The notes under the pieces were generated by a model. It ran no database searches and was not told the origin of the DNA. It worked only from the letters and a program-made list of their open reading frames with translations. Positions 1 to 8,562 of a stretch of DNA of 36,722 nucleotides are shown one piece after another (positions within the stretch are counted from its first letter, which is position 1; every line of letters begins with the position of its first letter). Source of the DNA: Acidimicrobiia bacterium (GTDB lineage Bacteria; Actinomycetota; Acidimicrobiia; Acidimicrobiales; SZUA-35); contig JAOTVU010000030.1 in the NCBI GenBank assembly GCA_029863385.1, positions 1-36,722 on the forward strand, in the 5' to 3' direction. The position numbers and the translations under genes are program-made.

Positions 1-315
1 GGCACACTGGGCTGCGGCCTGGCCTGCTGGTTCACGGGAAGGGCGGCGGAAGAGGCAGCCTCCGAGGACGGCGAGGAGAGCCCACCGCCGAACGACTACT
101 ACATCCGCAACGACAACGAGCAGCTGCGGACACTCGAGGTCGACCCGTCGACCGAGGTGGCGTGGCTTCCCAATCCGGGTGACCCGGCCAGCGTCGAGAC
201 CGTCGGCTATTCGGCCTGGCTGGCCGAGCAACCGGGCCGTGACTTCGCCCCGGGGGTCTGGCTCACCGTCGACGACGGCCGAATCACCGCGATGGAAGAA
301 CAGTACGTTCCGTAA
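1..315 (+). CDS. 3' end of a hypothetical protein (5' truncated by window edge)
   Basis: Frame 1 is open from the first base to TAA at 313-315, giving the last 104 residues of a protein whose start lies outside the window. The visible part begins with a small Gly/Cys/Leu stretch that could be the end of a membrane or lipoprotein segment. A low-complexity Glu/Ser/Pro linker follows, then a small soluble region ending in a beta-rich stretch (GVWLTVDDGRITAMEEQYVP). I do not recognise the family. It converges on the serine hydrolase gene with only 27 bases between the two stops, and no terminator is evident there. Codon use (GC-rich third positions) matches the rest of the window, so it is very likely a real gene. 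Confidence 0.6.
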   Translation, partial: GTLGCGLACWFTGRAAEEAASEDGEESPPPNDYYIRNDNEQLRTLEVDPSTEVAWLPNPGDPASVETVGYSAWLAEQPGRDFAPGVWLTVDDGRITAMEEQYVP

Positions 316-342
316 ACCGACGGAGGCCATGGGCGGGTGGAC

Positions 343-1581
343 CTAGGATCCGCAGTAGGAGTAGAAAGCGTCGATCCACTCCGCACCCGACAGGCCGAAC
401 TCGGTGCCCATCCGCACGATCACGGTGTCCGCCGACGGCGACACGTAGACGAACTGACCATGGTCACCCTCGGCGAAGAAGTCGGGTTCGGACCCGTCGC
501 GGGCGCGCCCGTACCAGAAGTAGCCGTACCAGCCGCCTCCGTCCTGATGGATCCACCGACCGAAATCGTCGCGGTAGTGGCTCGCCTGGTCCCGCTCGGG
601 GTCGAACGACACCGATGCCTCCACCCACTCGGCGGGCACCACCTGCGATCCATTCCATTCCCCGCCGCCGAGGTAGAGCGACCCGAGCTTGGCGAAGTCG
701 ATCGCCCGGGCGTTGAGACCGGCTTCCATCTTCTCGAACCCGCTGGTCTCACTGTCGAGCGTCCACTGACCGTCGTACTGCATGCCGATCGGCTCCCACA
801 GTCGGGTTTGCATGTACTCGGTGACGGTCGAACCCGTCGTGCGCTCGAGGATCATTCCCAACAGCTGCGGGTGGTACTTGTTGTAGAGGAAGTACCGGCC
901 GGGAGGGTCGACGACCCGGGTCGCCGCCTCCAGTGCAACCTCCCGCTGGTCGGGGTGAAAGGTCGTGATCGGGTCATCCCCGTTGAACAACGCCCACCGC
1001 ATCTCGGAGTACTCGAGCCCCGACGACATCGACAGGAGGTCGGCGATGCTGATCGCCGAACCCGGGGTTTCCTCGTCCGCCAGCTCCGGCAGGTACTCGG
1101 TGATCGGATCCTCGACGCCACCGATGAAGCCCTCGTCGATGGCGATACCCACGAGGGCCGAGTCGAACGACTTGGCCACGGAGAACGAGGTGAGCATGGT
1201 GTCACGTTGCGCCTCGTTTGCGCACCGCTCGACAACGACAGCGTCGTCTTTGATGACGATCAGTGCCTGAGTCCCGGTCGATTCCATGAAGTCCTGCAGA
1301 TCGCCGGTTCCGAAAACCGTCTGCAAACGGGCTTCGGCGTCGGGCTCGAGCGCCACCTCGTAGACGTAGGGGTTGGTCGAGGCGTCGAGTGTCCGTGTCG
1401 GAAAGTTGTGCAGGTAGTCGCTCTGGCTCGACTCCCGCATCTCGAGGACTCTGCCGACATAGGTCGGCGAGTAGACGAGCATCGATGCGCCGATCCAGAC
1501 CGCGATCAAGGCCACCACAAGAAGACCGCCCAATCCCAGCAGTCGTGTCACTCGACGTGCCGTGGCTCCGTCCGGGCTCAT
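343..1581 (-). CDS. Membrane-anchored beta-lactamase-family serine hydrolase (class C / 6-aminohexanoate-dimer hydrolase-like)
   Basis: 412 residues. An uncleaved-looking N-terminal membrane helix (about 15-36) is followed by an extracytoplasmic serine hydrolase domain of the beta-lactamase/PBP4* superfamily. The SxxK nucleophile motif is S134-V-A-K137, within TSFSVAKS. The second-motif tyrosine is probably Y233 in FLYNKYHPQLLG. An H-G-Q triplet near residues 372-374 (GDHGQF) takes the place of the KTG/HxG motif. The pattern resembles the 6-aminohexanoate-dimer hydrolase (NylB)/esterase branch more than true beta-lactamases, so hydrolysis of an amide or ester is expected but the substrate cannot be read from sequence. 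The ATG at 1581 is preceded at 1588-1593 by TATCGT (minus strand), placed as for a leaderless mRNA. The long plus-strand frame over the same bases is a shadow. Confidence 0.85.
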   Translation of the reverse strand: MSPDGATARRVTRLLGLGGLLVVALIAVWIGASMLVYSPTYVGRVLEMRESSQSDYLHNFPTRTLDASTNPYVYEVALEPDAEARLQTVFGTGDLQDFMESTGTQALIVIKDDAVVVERCANEAQRDTMLTSFSVAKSFDSALVGIAIDEGFIGGVEDPITEYLPELADEETPGSAISIADLLSMSSGLEYSEMRWALFNGDDPITTFHPDQREVALEAATRVVDPPGRYFLYNKYHPQLLGMILERTTGSTVTEYMQTRLWEPIGMQYDGQWTLDSETSGFEKMEAGLNARAIDFAKLGSLYLGGGEWNGSQVVPAEWVEASVSFDPERDQASHYRDDFGRWIHQDGGGWYGYFWYGRARDGSEPDFFAEGDHGQFVYVSPSADTVIVRMGTEFGLSGAEWIDAFYSYCGS

Positions 1582-1587
1582 GAGGCC

Positions 1588-1593
1588 ACGATA
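1588..1593 (-). promoter_or_regulatory. Candidate -10 box for leaderless serine hydrolase mRNA
   Basis: On the minus strand TATCGT lies 6 bases before the ATG at 1581. No Shine-Dalgarno is present. No clear -35 was seen, as is common in actinobacterial promoters. Confidence 0.4.
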
Positions 1594-1665
1594 CTCCAGT
1601 GGCGACAGGCGGCGGACCGTCGGCGCGTGCGGTCGAATCCCCGCCGGGACGTCAGTGCCGGTGGC

Positions 1666-1671
1666 TACACT
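1666..1671 (+). promoter_or_regulatory. Candidate -10 box for leaderless tig mRNA
   Basis: TACACT ends 7 bases before the GTG at 1679, so transcription would begin at or next to the start codon. There is no Shine-Dalgarno before this GTG. The box supports choosing 1679 over the earlier in-frame ATG at 1562. Confidence 0.45.
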
Positions 1672-1678
1672 TCATGAC

Positions 1679-3058
1679 GTGAGATCCACGGTTGAGCCCC
1701 TCGAGGGCAACAAGGTCAAGGTCGTCGTCGAAGTAGAGGAAGCGGAGTTCGACAAGGAACTCGACGCCGCCTTCCGTCGGCTGGCCAAAGATGTTCGTCT
1801 CCCCGGCTTCCGCCCCGGCAAGGCGCCCCGCAAGGTGCTTGAGGCCCGAATCGGTCAGGGTTACGCCCGCGAGGAGGCCTTCCGGCACTCGCTGCCCGAC
1901 TACTACTCCAAGGCCGTGATCGAGCACGAGGTCGATGTCATCGCCCCGCCGGAGATCGACATCACCGAGGGTATGGACTCGGGCGGAGTCACCTTCGATG
2001 CCGTGGTCGAGATTCGACCGTCGATCGAAGTCAAGGGCTACGAAGGCCTCGAGGTCGAGATACCACGCATCGATGTCACCGAGGAAGACGTCGACGAGGC
2101 CGTCGACCGTCTCCGAGGTCAGTTCTCGGAGCTCGAAACCGTTGAGCGTCCTGCCGCCGAGGGCGATCGGGTGTCGATCGACATCGCCGCCACCCATCAC
2201 GGTGATCCCGTCCCCGGGATGACGGCCGACGACTACTCCTACGAGGTCGGCTCCGGCGCCACCGGGATCCCCGAGATCGACGAGCAGCTTGTCGGCGCGT
2301 CGGCCGGCGACGAGCTCGACTTCACCGCCGAATACCCCGACACCGGCACCGACGAGGACGACGACGACACCGACGAGGAGGAGCCCCTCCACTTCACCAT
2401 CAAGGTCAACGCGGTGCAGGAGAGTGTCCTGCCCGAGGCCACCGATGAATGGGTTGCCGAGAAATCCGAGTTCGCCACCCTGGCCGACCTGCGCGACGAC
2501 TACCGGGCCCGGATGCAGCAGTCCCGCATCTACCAGGGTCAGGCCGCCCGCCGCAACAAGATCGCCGAGGCGATTTCCGGACTGGTCGATGACGAGTCCG
2601 TTCCCGAGGCCATGGTGTCCGGTGAGGTCGAAAACCGTATCCAGGACATCGGCATGCGGCTGCAGGCCCAGGGCCTCACCTTCGAACAGTACCTCGAGTA
2701 CAGCGGTCAGGACCCCCAGTCGATGACCGCAGAGCTGACCGAGGCCGCCCGGTCGTCGGCCAAGCTCGATCTGGCGCTACGCGCCATCGCCATCCAGGAG
2801 GCGATCACCGTCTCCGACGACGAGATCGACACCGAGCTCGAGAAGGCGGCCACCCAATTTGACCGCTCGGCCGACGAACTGAAGGCCGAATTCATCGAGC
2901 ACGGTCATCTCCCGCAGGTGCGGGCCGACCTGCTCAAGAGCAAGACTCTGGACTGGCTCATCACCAAAACCAAGGTGATCGACGAGGATGGCCAACTCAT
3001 CCCCGCCGATGCGCTAGAACTTCCAGAGGACGAATCCGATGACCAAGAAGAAGAGTAA
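1679..3058 (+). CDS. tig: Trigger factor, ribosome-associated chaperone and prolyl isomerase
   Basis: 459 residues from GTG 1679 (VRSTVEPLEGNKVK), the usual trigger-factor beginning; the 39 extra codons back to 1562 have no family character. The N-terminal ribosome-binding domain carries the signature segment LPGFRPGKAPRKVLE (about residues 40-54), which contacts L23 at the tunnel exit. An FKBP-like domain and the helical C-terminal chaperone arms follow. Between the FKBP strands there is an acidic insert (TGTDEDDDDTDEEE, encoded near 2341-2384) that most trigger factors lack. The gene heads a tig-clpP-clpX block, a classic order coupling nascent-chain folding to ClpXP proteolysis. clpP starts 24 bases after the stop. 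Confidence 0.96.
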   Translation: MRSTVEPLEGNKVKVVVEVEEAEFDKELDAAFRRLAKDVRLPGFRPGKAPRKVLEARIGQGYAREEAFRHSLPDYYSKAVIEHEVDVIAPPEIDITEGMDSGGVTFDAVVEIRPSIEVKGYEGLEVEIPRIDVTEEDVDEAVDRLRGQFSELETVERPAAEGDRVSIDIAATHHGDPVPGMTADDYSYEVGSGATGIPEIDEQLVGASAGDELDFTAEYPDTGTDEDDDDTDEEEPLHFTIKVNAVQESVLPEATDEWVAEKSEFATLADLRDDYRARMQQSRIYQGQAARRNKIAEAISGLVDDESVPEAMVSGEVENRIQDIGMRLQAQGLTFEQYLEYSGQDPQSMTAELTEAARSSAKLDLALRAIAIQEAITVSDDEIDTELEKAATQFDRSADELKAEFIEHGHLPQVRADLLKSKTLDWLITKTKVIDEDGQLIPADALELPEDESDDQEEE

Positions 3059-3082
3059 GTTCAGAAGAACGAGAGAAGAAGA

Positions 3083-3709
3083 GTGACCTACTCCGTCCCC
3101 TACATCACCGAGGACACGCCACGCGGTCCCGTTACCCGAGACCTGTTCTCGAGCTTGCTGAAAGACAACATCATCTTTCTCGGCACCCCGATCGTGGAGG
3201 AAGTGGCCAACCTGGTCTGTGCCAAGCTGCTGCACCTCGAGTCGGAGAACCCCGACCGCGACATCAGCCTTTACATCAACTCACCCGGCGGCGACGTCAC
3301 GGGGATGTTCGCCATCTACGACACGATGACCTACATCAAACCCGACGTGGTCACGATCTGCTTCGGCCAAGCCGCCTCGGCCGCAGCCATCCTGCTCGCC
3401 GGTGGCGCTCCGGGCAAGCGTCTGGCCCTGCCCAACGCCCGCATCCTGCTCCACCAGCCCTACACCGGGGCCCAGGGTCAGGTGTCCGATCTCGAGATCG
3501 CCGCCAAGGAAATCGAGCGACTCAAGCAGCGTATGGAGGACATCCTCGTCTACCACACCGGTCAATCGCACGAGCGGATCGCCAAGGACACCGACCGCGA
3601 TTTCGTGATGACTGCGCAAGAGGCCAAGGAATACGGCATCATAGATGAGGTAATCGCGGAGCGGAACGCCGTCGACTCGTCGGGGCCCATCAGGGCTGTC
3701 GAGTCCTAG
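3083..3709 (+). CDS. clpP: ATP-dependent Clp protease proteolytic subunit ClpP
   Basis: 208 residues, typical ClpP length. The catalytic triad is visible: Ser99 in FGQAASAAA, His124 in LLHQPYTG and Asp173 in KDTDRDF, with spacing matching E. coli ClpP. The oxyanion/substrate strand SPGGDVT is at 67-73. ClpP forms the tetradecameric barrel that degrades proteins fed by ClpX (next gene). The start is GTG 3083, preceded by a purine-rich Shine-Dalgarno-like run (GAGAGAAGAAGAG). clpX begins 9 bases after the stop, so the two are co-transcribed. Many actinobacteria carry tandem clpP1-clpP2; only one copy lies here, so a second must be elsewhere or absent. Confidence 0.96.
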   Translation: MTYSVPYITEDTPRGPVTRDLFSSLLKDNIIFLGTPIVEEVANLVCAKLLHLESENPDRDISLYINSPGGDVTGMFAIYDTMTYIKPDVVTICFGQAASAAAILLAGGAPGKRLALPNARILLHQPYTGAQGQVSDLEIAAKEIERLKQRMEDILVYHTGQSHERIAKDTDRDFVMTAQEAKEYGIIDEVIAERNAVDSSGPIRAVES

Positions 3710-3718
3710 GGGGATCCA

Positions 3719-4993
3719 GTGGCCAAGTTCGGTGAAGGTAGCGAGCTCCTCAAGTGCTCGTTCTGCGGAAAATCCCAGAAGCAGGTCAAGAAGTTGATCG
3801 CCGGCCCCGGCGTCTACATCTGTGACGAGTGCATCGACCTCTGCAACGAGATCATCGAGGAGGAGCTGGCCGAAGGTACCGAGCTGAACTTCGATGAGCT
3901 GCTCAAACCGCGCGAGATCTGCGAGTTCCTCGACAACTACATCGTTGGCCAGGACACCGCCAAGAAGATCCTCTCGGTCGCCGTCTACAACCACTACAAG
4001 CGGATCCAGTACGGATCGGGTCCGGCCACCGAGGTCGAGCTGGCCAAATCCAACATCCTGCTCATGGGCCCCACGGGCTGCGGCAAGACCCTCCTGGCTC
4101 AGACGCTGGCCCGGATGCTCAACGTGCCGTTCGCCATCGCCGATGCCACGGCGCTGACCGAGGCCGGTTACGTGGGTGAGGACGTCGAGAACATCCTGCT
4201 CAAGTTGATTCAGGCCGCCGACTTCGACGTGAAGCGAGCCGAAACCGGCATCATCTACATCGACGAGATCGACAAGATCGCCCGCAAGAGCGAGAATCCG
4301 TCGATCACCCGTGACGTGTCGGGCGAGGGCGTGCAGCAGGCGCTGCTGAAGATCCTCGAGGGAACCGTCGCCTCCGTCCCGCCACAGGGTGGCCGCAAAC
4401 ACCCGCATCAGGATTTCATCCAGATCGACACCGCCAACATCCTCTTCATCTGCGGCGGTGCGTTCGCCGGCATCGACAAGATCATCGAGAGCCGCCTCGG
4501 CACACGGTCGGTCGGCTTCAGCACCGAGGTGACCCGTGAGGACAAAGCAAAGCTCGTGGTCGACGACTTCTATGCCGAGGTCAAACCCGAGGATCTGCTC
4601 AAGTTCGGTTTGATTCCCGAGTTCGTTGGTCGCCTGCCCGTGGTCGGCACGGTCACCAGCCTCACCCAGGATGCGCTGGTACAGATCCTGGTCGAACCCA
4701 AAAACGCGCTCACCAAGCAGTTCCAGAAGTTCTTCGAGATGGAAGACGTCGAGCTCGAGTTCGAAGAGTCGGCACTCGAGGCGATCGCCGAGCAGGCCCT
4801 CCTGCGTGGTACGGGCGCCCGAGGGCTGCGGGCCATCATGGAGGAGGTCCTGCTCGATGTGATGTACGACATCCCGAGCCGGGAGGATGTCGGGCGCTGT
4901 GTCATCGACTCGCAGGTCGTGCTTGAGCGGGTCAACCCGACCCTGATGCCACGGGCCGACGACGAGCGCGCCGAGCGTCGAGCCGCATCCTGA
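3719..4993 (+). CDS. clpX: ATP-dependent Clp protease ATP-binding subunit ClpX
   Basis: 424 residues from GTG 3719, with a Shine-Dalgarno (AGGGGGA) just upstream. The N-terminal zinc-binding domain has Cys13-x2-Cys16 and Cys35-x2-Cys38. The AAA+ module has Walker A GPTGCGKT (117-124), pore loop GYVG (150-153), Walker B IIYIDEID (178-185) and an RKH loop (GGRKHPHQ). The ClpP-docking IGF tripeptide is VGF here (in TRSVGFST), a conservative change. ClpX unfolds tagged substrates and threads them into ClpP. In many actinobacteria valS follows clpX; here folC follows directly. Confidence 0.97.
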   Translation: MAKFGEGSELLKCSFCGKSQKQVKKLIAGPGVYICDECIDLCNEIIEEELAEGTELNFDELLKPREICEFLDNYIVGQDTAKKILSVAVYNHYKRIQYGSGPATEVELAKSNILLMGPTGCGKTLLAQTLARMLNVPFAIADATALTEAGYVGEDVENILLKLIQAADFDVKRAETGIIYIDEIDKIARKSENPSITRDVSGEGVQQALLKILEGTVASVPPQGGRKHPHQDFIQIDTANILFICGGAFAGIDKIIESRLGTRSVGFSTEVTREDKAKLVVDDFYAEVKPEDLLKFGLIPEFVGRLPVVGTVTSLTQDALVQILVEPKNALTKQFQKFFEMEDVELEFEESALEAIAEQALLRGTGARGLRAIMEEVLLDVMYDIPSREDVGRCVIDSQVVLERVNPTLMPRADDERAERRAAS

Positions 4994-5067
4994 TCGGCTC
5001 AGGTCCGCACCCGCTGGACCTGGACTCGGCGATCACAACAAGGCGATTCGAACAGTCGGGACATCTG

Positions 5068-6441
5068 TTGGACTACAAGGGCGCACTGGCCTACCTCGAC
5101 GAGCACACCAACCTGGAGGGGGGCCGAGCCTCCCGCTTCACCAGTGCGCTCGATCCACCTCCGTCGATGCCGACAGCCGGTCAGGTCGACGGGCTCTCGC
5201 TGGCCCCGATGCTGGAACTCATGGACGCCCTGGGCAGGCCTCACGAGGCCTACCGCTCGATCCATCTCACGGGCACCAACGGCAAGGGCTCGACGGCTCG
5301 CATCATGGCTGCTGCTTTGGGGGACCTCGGACTCTCCGTGGGTTTGTACACCAGCCCGAACCTGTCCCGCATCAACGAACGGATCGTCTGGGATGGCACC
5401 GACATCTCCGACGACGATTTCGCCCGCATCATCGGCCTTCTGGCCGACGTCGAGCCGCTCCTGGAGCACAACCCGAGCCGATTCGAGCTGCTGACCGCGG
5501 CCGCATTCGTACACTTCGCCGAGCAGGCGGTCGACGTTGCGGTCGTCGAGGTTGGTTTGCTCGGCCGGTTCGACGCCACCAACGTCGTCCAATCCGACGT
5601 TGCGGTGATCACCAACGTTGGCAAGGACCACACCACCGGCGGTCCCGGCTGGCAGCAGGAGGTGGCCCGGGAGAAGGCCGGCATCATCAAACCCGACTCC
5701 CATGTCATCCTCGGTTCGCCGATGGCTGAACTGCGGCCGATCTTCGAGGCGGAGCAACCGACAGCCACGATCTGGGAGGCCGGCGCCGAGTTCGAGATCG
5801 AATCGAACGAGCTGGCGGTCGGCGGTCGGGTCATCGACCTGCGAACCCCCGGCGCCACCTACGACGGGCTCTACATCCCGTTCCACGGCGCCCATCAGGG
5901 GGCCAACACAGCCACCGCCGTCGCCGCCCTCGAAGCATTCTTCGACCGACCGGTAGAACGGGAGGTCATCGAGAACGCGCTGGCGGCCGTCGAGCTGCCG
6001 GCCCGATTCGAGGTTTTGGCCCACAACCCGACCCTGATCCTCGACGGCGCCCACAACCCGCACGGGGCGGCCGCCGTCACCGCCACCCTCAGCCGAGAGT
6101 TCGCCCGGACCGGTTCCCGCGTCCTCATCGTCGGCATCCTCCAGGGGAAAGGTGTGACCGAGATGTTGGAGGCGTTCGACGCCGCCGACTTCGATCTCGT
6201 CATCTGCACCCAACCCGACTCCACCAGGGCCGTACCGGCGGATCTGATCGCTGCAGAGGCCGAGGCCCTCGGCCTGCCGACCGAGGTGATCGCCTCACCG
6301 GTGGAGGCGCTCAGCCGGGCCACCGCCGTCTCGTCCGAAGAGGATTTGATCCTGGTCACCGGCAGCCTCTACGTGGTCGCCGAGGTTCGGGAGGCGCTGA
6401 TCGAAGCGCGCTCTCAGACGGCTCCCGGAGGCGGGCGGTAG
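5068..6441 (+). CDS. folC: Bifunctional dihydrofolate / folylpolyglutamate synthase
   Basis: 457 residues of the Mur-ligase superfamily. The P-loop is GTNGKGS (69-75). The central domain has the family motif NVGKDH (in VITNVGKDHT), and the C-terminal ligase domain has LDGAHNPHG. FolC adds glutamate to dihydropteroate and to tetrahydrofolates in the cytoplasm. The start is TTG 5068, the first usable start in the open frame; the region before it is a 74-base gap after clpX. A CTG immediately upstream is possible but rare as an initiator. It probably reads through from clpX because no terminator is visible. The large minus-strand frame over it is a shadow. Confidence 0.93.
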   Translation: MDYKGALAYLDEHTNLEGGRASRFTSALDPPPSMPTAGQVDGLSLAPMLELMDALGRPHEAYRSIHLTGTNGKGSTARIMAAALGDLGLSVGLYTSPNLSRINERIVWDGTDISDDDFARIIGLLADVEPLLEHNPSRFELLTAAAFVHFAEQAVDVAVVEVGLLGRFDATNVVQSDVAVITNVGKDHTTGGPGWQQEVAREKAGIIKPDSHVILGSPMAELRPIFEAEQPTATIWEAGAEFEIESNELAVGGRVIDLRTPGATYDGLYIPFHGAHQGANTATAVAALEAFFDRPVEREVIENALAAVELPARFEVLAHNPTLILDGAHNPHGAAAVTATLSREFARTGSRVLIVGILQGKGVTEMLEAFDAADFDLVICTQPDSTRAVPADLIAAEAEALGLPTEVIASPVEALSRATAVSSEEDLILVTGSLYVVAEVREALIEARSQTAPGGGR

Positions 6442-6454
6442 GCGGACGCTACCT

Positions 6455-7066
6455 TCAGGGTCCGAACCGTGGCTCGATGCGCATAATGGCCGTGTCGCTC
6501 ATCCGGAGGGGATTGGCTCCGAAAAAGCCGGTCATCAGTGGCCGGTCGATCTCGATGGTAACACCGACATAGTCGGCGTTGGTGAGTTCGTCGTTGCGGG
6601 ATACCGGATCCCAGGATCCCTGGCTGAAGGCGGTCAGGTGGGTGAGGTGGTAGACCGAACACCGGCCGCTTCTGCCCGGGTGATTGGCGCTCTCACAGCT
6701 GCTGGTCATCGAACCGTCGGGGGCGCCGGCATCGTAGATCACGATCCTCACGAGCCCGGCGTCGACGTCGTCAAGGGCGGCGTCGATCGCCTCGAGCACC
6801 CGTTGATCGCTCTGGGTGTCCGAGCCGAGCTGGGCCGCCACCCGGGCGCCCGACCGAGCGGCCTGGGTCACAAGCTGTGCGTCGTTCCATGCCATCCCCA
6901 TCTCGTAGGTGCCCATGCCGAGGGTGAGGAGCAGGAGGGTCACAAGCGAGAACTCGACCAGGGCGGCGCCCCGCTCCCGCAGTGACCGGTTGGTACCGCC
7001 GGTCGCGAGCCGTCGATAGCGGCGGCCGGTGATCCTGCGTGACAAGCCTGAGGGTGAGATTGTCAT
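6455..7066 (-). CDS. TadE-like pilus-assembly protein (third gene of the trio)
   Basis: 203 residues from ATG 7066. Basic N-terminus, then the class III (type IV pilin-like) processing site RERG-AALVEFSLV, in which the conserved Glu sits five residues after the Gly. A single hydrophobic helix (about 38-58) follows, then an extracytoplasmic domain with a Cys pair (SSCESANHPGRSGRCS). This is the TadE/TadG architecture: minor pseudopilins of Tad/Flp secretion systems, processed by a prepilin peptidase. The start overlaps the preceding stop as ATGA (7063-7066), so translation is coupled. The domain end (DTAIMRIEP) resembles that of the second trio member (TTILRIEP), suggesting tandem duplication followed by divergence. 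No TadA, TadB or TadC gene is present in the window. Confidence 0.75.
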   Translation of the reverse strand: MTISPSGLSRRITGRRYRRLATGGTNRSLRERGAALVEFSLVTLLLLTLGMGTYEMGMAWNDAQLVTQAARSGARVAAQLGSDTQSDQRVLEAIDAALDDVDAGLVRIVIYDAGAPDGSMTSSCESANHPGRSGRCSVYHLTHLTAFSQGSWDPVSRNDELTNADYVGVTIEIDRPLMTGFFGANPLRMSDTAIMRIEPRFGP

Positions 7067-7686
7067 CGTTGATCCGGTTCTATACGAAGAATCGTCGTGG
7101 CCTCGAGATCGGTTTGAGCGCCGAACATTCCGGTGAGGTAGCCGTGTTTCGTCCTGACGTAGACGCCGACGTAGTCGGGTCCGACCGAGGCTTGCGCTTC
7201 CCGTGTCGTCGGGCACCAGTAGAGGTCGAGGGTGCCGCACCCGAACTTTCCGGTCGGGTTGCCGGCGGTGTCCTCCTTCTCGGCGAAGAAGTCGATTGCG
7301 GTGTAGCGGTTGCACAGTCCGGCTTGCGACGCGGACAGACAGGCCGTCGGGACGGTGTCGCCCGGGCCGCTGGCCTTGAAGACGACGAGGACGTCCAGCG
7401 ACTGCAGTCCGATGGCCTCGAGGCCGTGTTCGGCGGTGCGAATCGTGTAGAAATCGGCATCGGGGTCTCGGCCCAGCGTGCTGGCTGCTCGGGCCGCCTC
7501 TCGGCTGGCGTTGCTCGTGGTCAACGAGTCGCGGAACAGGAAGCCCATCTCGAAGATGAAGAAGACCAGTATCAGAAACAGCCCGGTCACCAAGGAGGCT
7601 TCGACCAGCGCCGCACCGCGTTCACGGCGCCTGTCGACCGGGCGGTCGATTTGGACGCCCGTCCGTGGCTGGAGGGCGATCCTCAT
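7063..7686 (-). CDS. TadE-like pilus-assembly protein (second gene of the trio)
   Basis: 207 residues from ATG 7686. Basic leader, then the processing site RERG-AALVEASLV, a hydrophobic helix rich in Phe/Leu/Ile, and a 140-residue secreted part with several Cys (ACLSASQAGLC and FGCGTLDLYWC) that could form disulfides. The upstream frame runs back to 8193, but it crosses the pilin gene and ndk and lacks family features; the class III leader fixes the start at 7686. It overlaps the first trio gene as ATGA (7683-7686) and the third likewise, a tightly coupled three-gene operon. A role in an envelope pilus or adhesin is inferred from the leader and fold only. Confidence 0.75.
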   Translation of the reverse strand: MRIALQPRTGVQIDRPVDRRRERGAALVEASLVTGLFLILVFFIFEMGFLFRDSLTTSNASREAARAASTLGRDPDADFYTIRTAEHGLEAIGLQSLDVLVVFKASGPGDTVPTACLSASQAGLCNRYTAIDFFAEKEDTAGNPTGKFGCGTLDLYWCPTTREAQASVGPDYVGVYVRTKHGYLTGMFGAQTDLEATTILRIEPDQR

Positions 7687-7910
7687 GGGTTGGTGATCCA
7701 CACCGGTGGGTCGGGGAGATCGTCGCTCATGTCTTCGATGTGTTCCCGAGGGGTACCGATGTCGTTTCCAGTGGAGGACAGATAGCTGCCCGAGGTGTCG
7801 GTCAGTTCCTCGATGGCAAAGAGGGAGCCGAGGACGATGAGGGAAAAGACGAGGGCGTATTCCACCAGGGTCGCGCCCCGTTCCCGTCTTGGCTCTGGCC
7901 GTGCGTTCAT
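7683..7910 (-). CDS. Small Flp-like pilin / prepilin (first gene of the trio)
   Basis: 75 residues from ATG 7910. The leader ARPEPRRERG is followed by ATLVEYALVFSLIVLGS, the hallmark Flp pilin site: cleavage after Gly, Glu at +5, then a 20-residue hydrophobic helix. A short hydrophilic tail follows (about 40 residues). Size and layout match Flp/Fap major pilins, although the tail is longer than in most. It is the promoter-proximal member of the trio and overlaps the next gene by ATGA. No Shine-Dalgarno is apparent. The longer frame back to 8060 has no family character upstream of this Met. Confidence 0.7.
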   Translation of the reverse strand: MNARPEPRRERGATLVEYALVFSLIVLGSLFAIEELTDTSGSYLSSTGNDIGTPREHIEDMSDDLPDPPVWITNP

Positions 7911-8048
7911 GTGAACGAAATCGACCCTGATGGGGGGGTACTTGAAAGAACGTGGGCTTTTGCCCACCGATCTCGGAGACCGGGGTCCATCGGCCCAGAT
8001 GGATCGAACGGACCATGGCTCCACGGTGGGGAGCGTCCCGGCGAGCGG
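7911..8048. other. Divergent intergenic region between Flp-like pilin and ndk, with small hairpins
   Basis: This gap holds the two divergent promoters. Short inverted repeats are visible: GTGGGC-TTTT-GCCCAC at 7952-7967 and TCCATC-GGCCCA-GATGGA near 8009-8026. I could match none of these to a known riboswitch, and no c-di-GMP aptamer signature was seen. They may be operators or transcript hairpins. Confidence 0.3.
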
Positions 8049-8054
8049 TAGCCT
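8049..8054 (+). promoter_or_regulatory. Candidate -10 box for leaderless ndk mRNA
   Basis: TAGCCT ends 8 bases before the GTG at 8063. No Shine-Dalgarno lies before this start, so a leaderless transcript is likely. Confidence 0.4.
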
Positions 8055-8062
8055 CCCCATTC

Positions 8063-8473
8063 GTGAATCGAACTTTCATCATCTGCAAGCCCGATGCCGT
8101 CGAGCGGGGCTGTGTCGGCCAGATCCTCGACCGCTTCGAGCGCAAGGGTCTGAAACTGGTGGCGGCGGAGCTCAGACAGCTCGACGAGGACACGCTGGCC
8201 CGCCATTACGCCGAACACACCGAGAAGCCGTTCTATGGCGAACTGGTGTCGTTCATGAGCCGAAGCCCGGCTTTCTTGGCGGTCGTGGAGGGCCCGGATG
8301 ACACCTACGCCATCGTCCGCACGATGATGGGCCCGACCAACCCGGCCGAGGCTCCTCCCGGGACGATTCGCGGTGATCTCGGCACCGTCATGACCGAGAA
8401 TCTCGTTCACGGCTCGGATTCCGCCGAGTCGGCCGCTCGCGAGATCGCCATCTTCTTCCCCGCTCTCGCCTAG
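8063..8473 (+). CDS. ndk: Nucleoside diphosphate kinase
   Basis: 136 residues, the standard length. Starting at GTG 8063 gives the canonical opening (NRTFIICKPDAVERG); the frame upstream is unrelated. The phosphohistidine is His116 in NLVHGSDSAESA, and the nucleotide-contact segment RTMMGPTNP is present. The enzyme transfers the gamma phosphate from ATP to other NDPs. Most actinobacteria place ndk near folC, and here the two are separated only by the pilin trio, which looks inserted between them. Confidence 0.96.
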   Translation: MNRTFIICKPDAVERGCVGQILDRFERKGLKLVAAELRQLDEDTLARHYAEHTEKPFYGELVSFMSRSPAFLAVVEGPDDTYAIVRTMMGPTNPAEAPPGTIRGDLGTVMTENLVHGSDSAESAAREIAIFFPALA

Positions 8474-8490
8474 ACACCCGGGCCACTCTC

Positions 8491-8547
8491 GGCGTCGACT
8501 GAGTCACCGGGTTCGCAGAGCGAAACTCGTGGTTTCCGCCCGAAGGG
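8491..8547. repeat. Direct repeat copy 1 (decayed palindromic unit)
   Basis: 57 bases nearly identical to copy 2 at 8603-8660: three substitutions and a one-base gap. Both contain the block GCAGAGCGAAACTCGTGGT followed by TCCGCCCGAAGGG. In this copy the first palindrome has lost a base and the second lacks its right arm, so it looks like a decayed version. Confidence 0.75.
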
Positions 8548-8562
8548 ATGAGATCTGCACAC

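Noticed and set aside
337..1677. 446-codon plus-strand frame opposite the serine hydrolase
   Set aside because: No family features; Arg/Val/His-rich composition typical of an antisense shadow in GC-rich DNA. The minus-strand hydrolase has motifs and a -10 box.
4999..6213. 404-codon minus-strand frame opposite folC
   Set aside because: folC has P-loop and ligase motifs; the minus frame is compositionally a shadow.
7911..8062. Possible riboswitch before the pilin trio
   Set aside because: Several short hairpins but no match to conserved bases of c-di-GMP or other aptamers that I could recognise.
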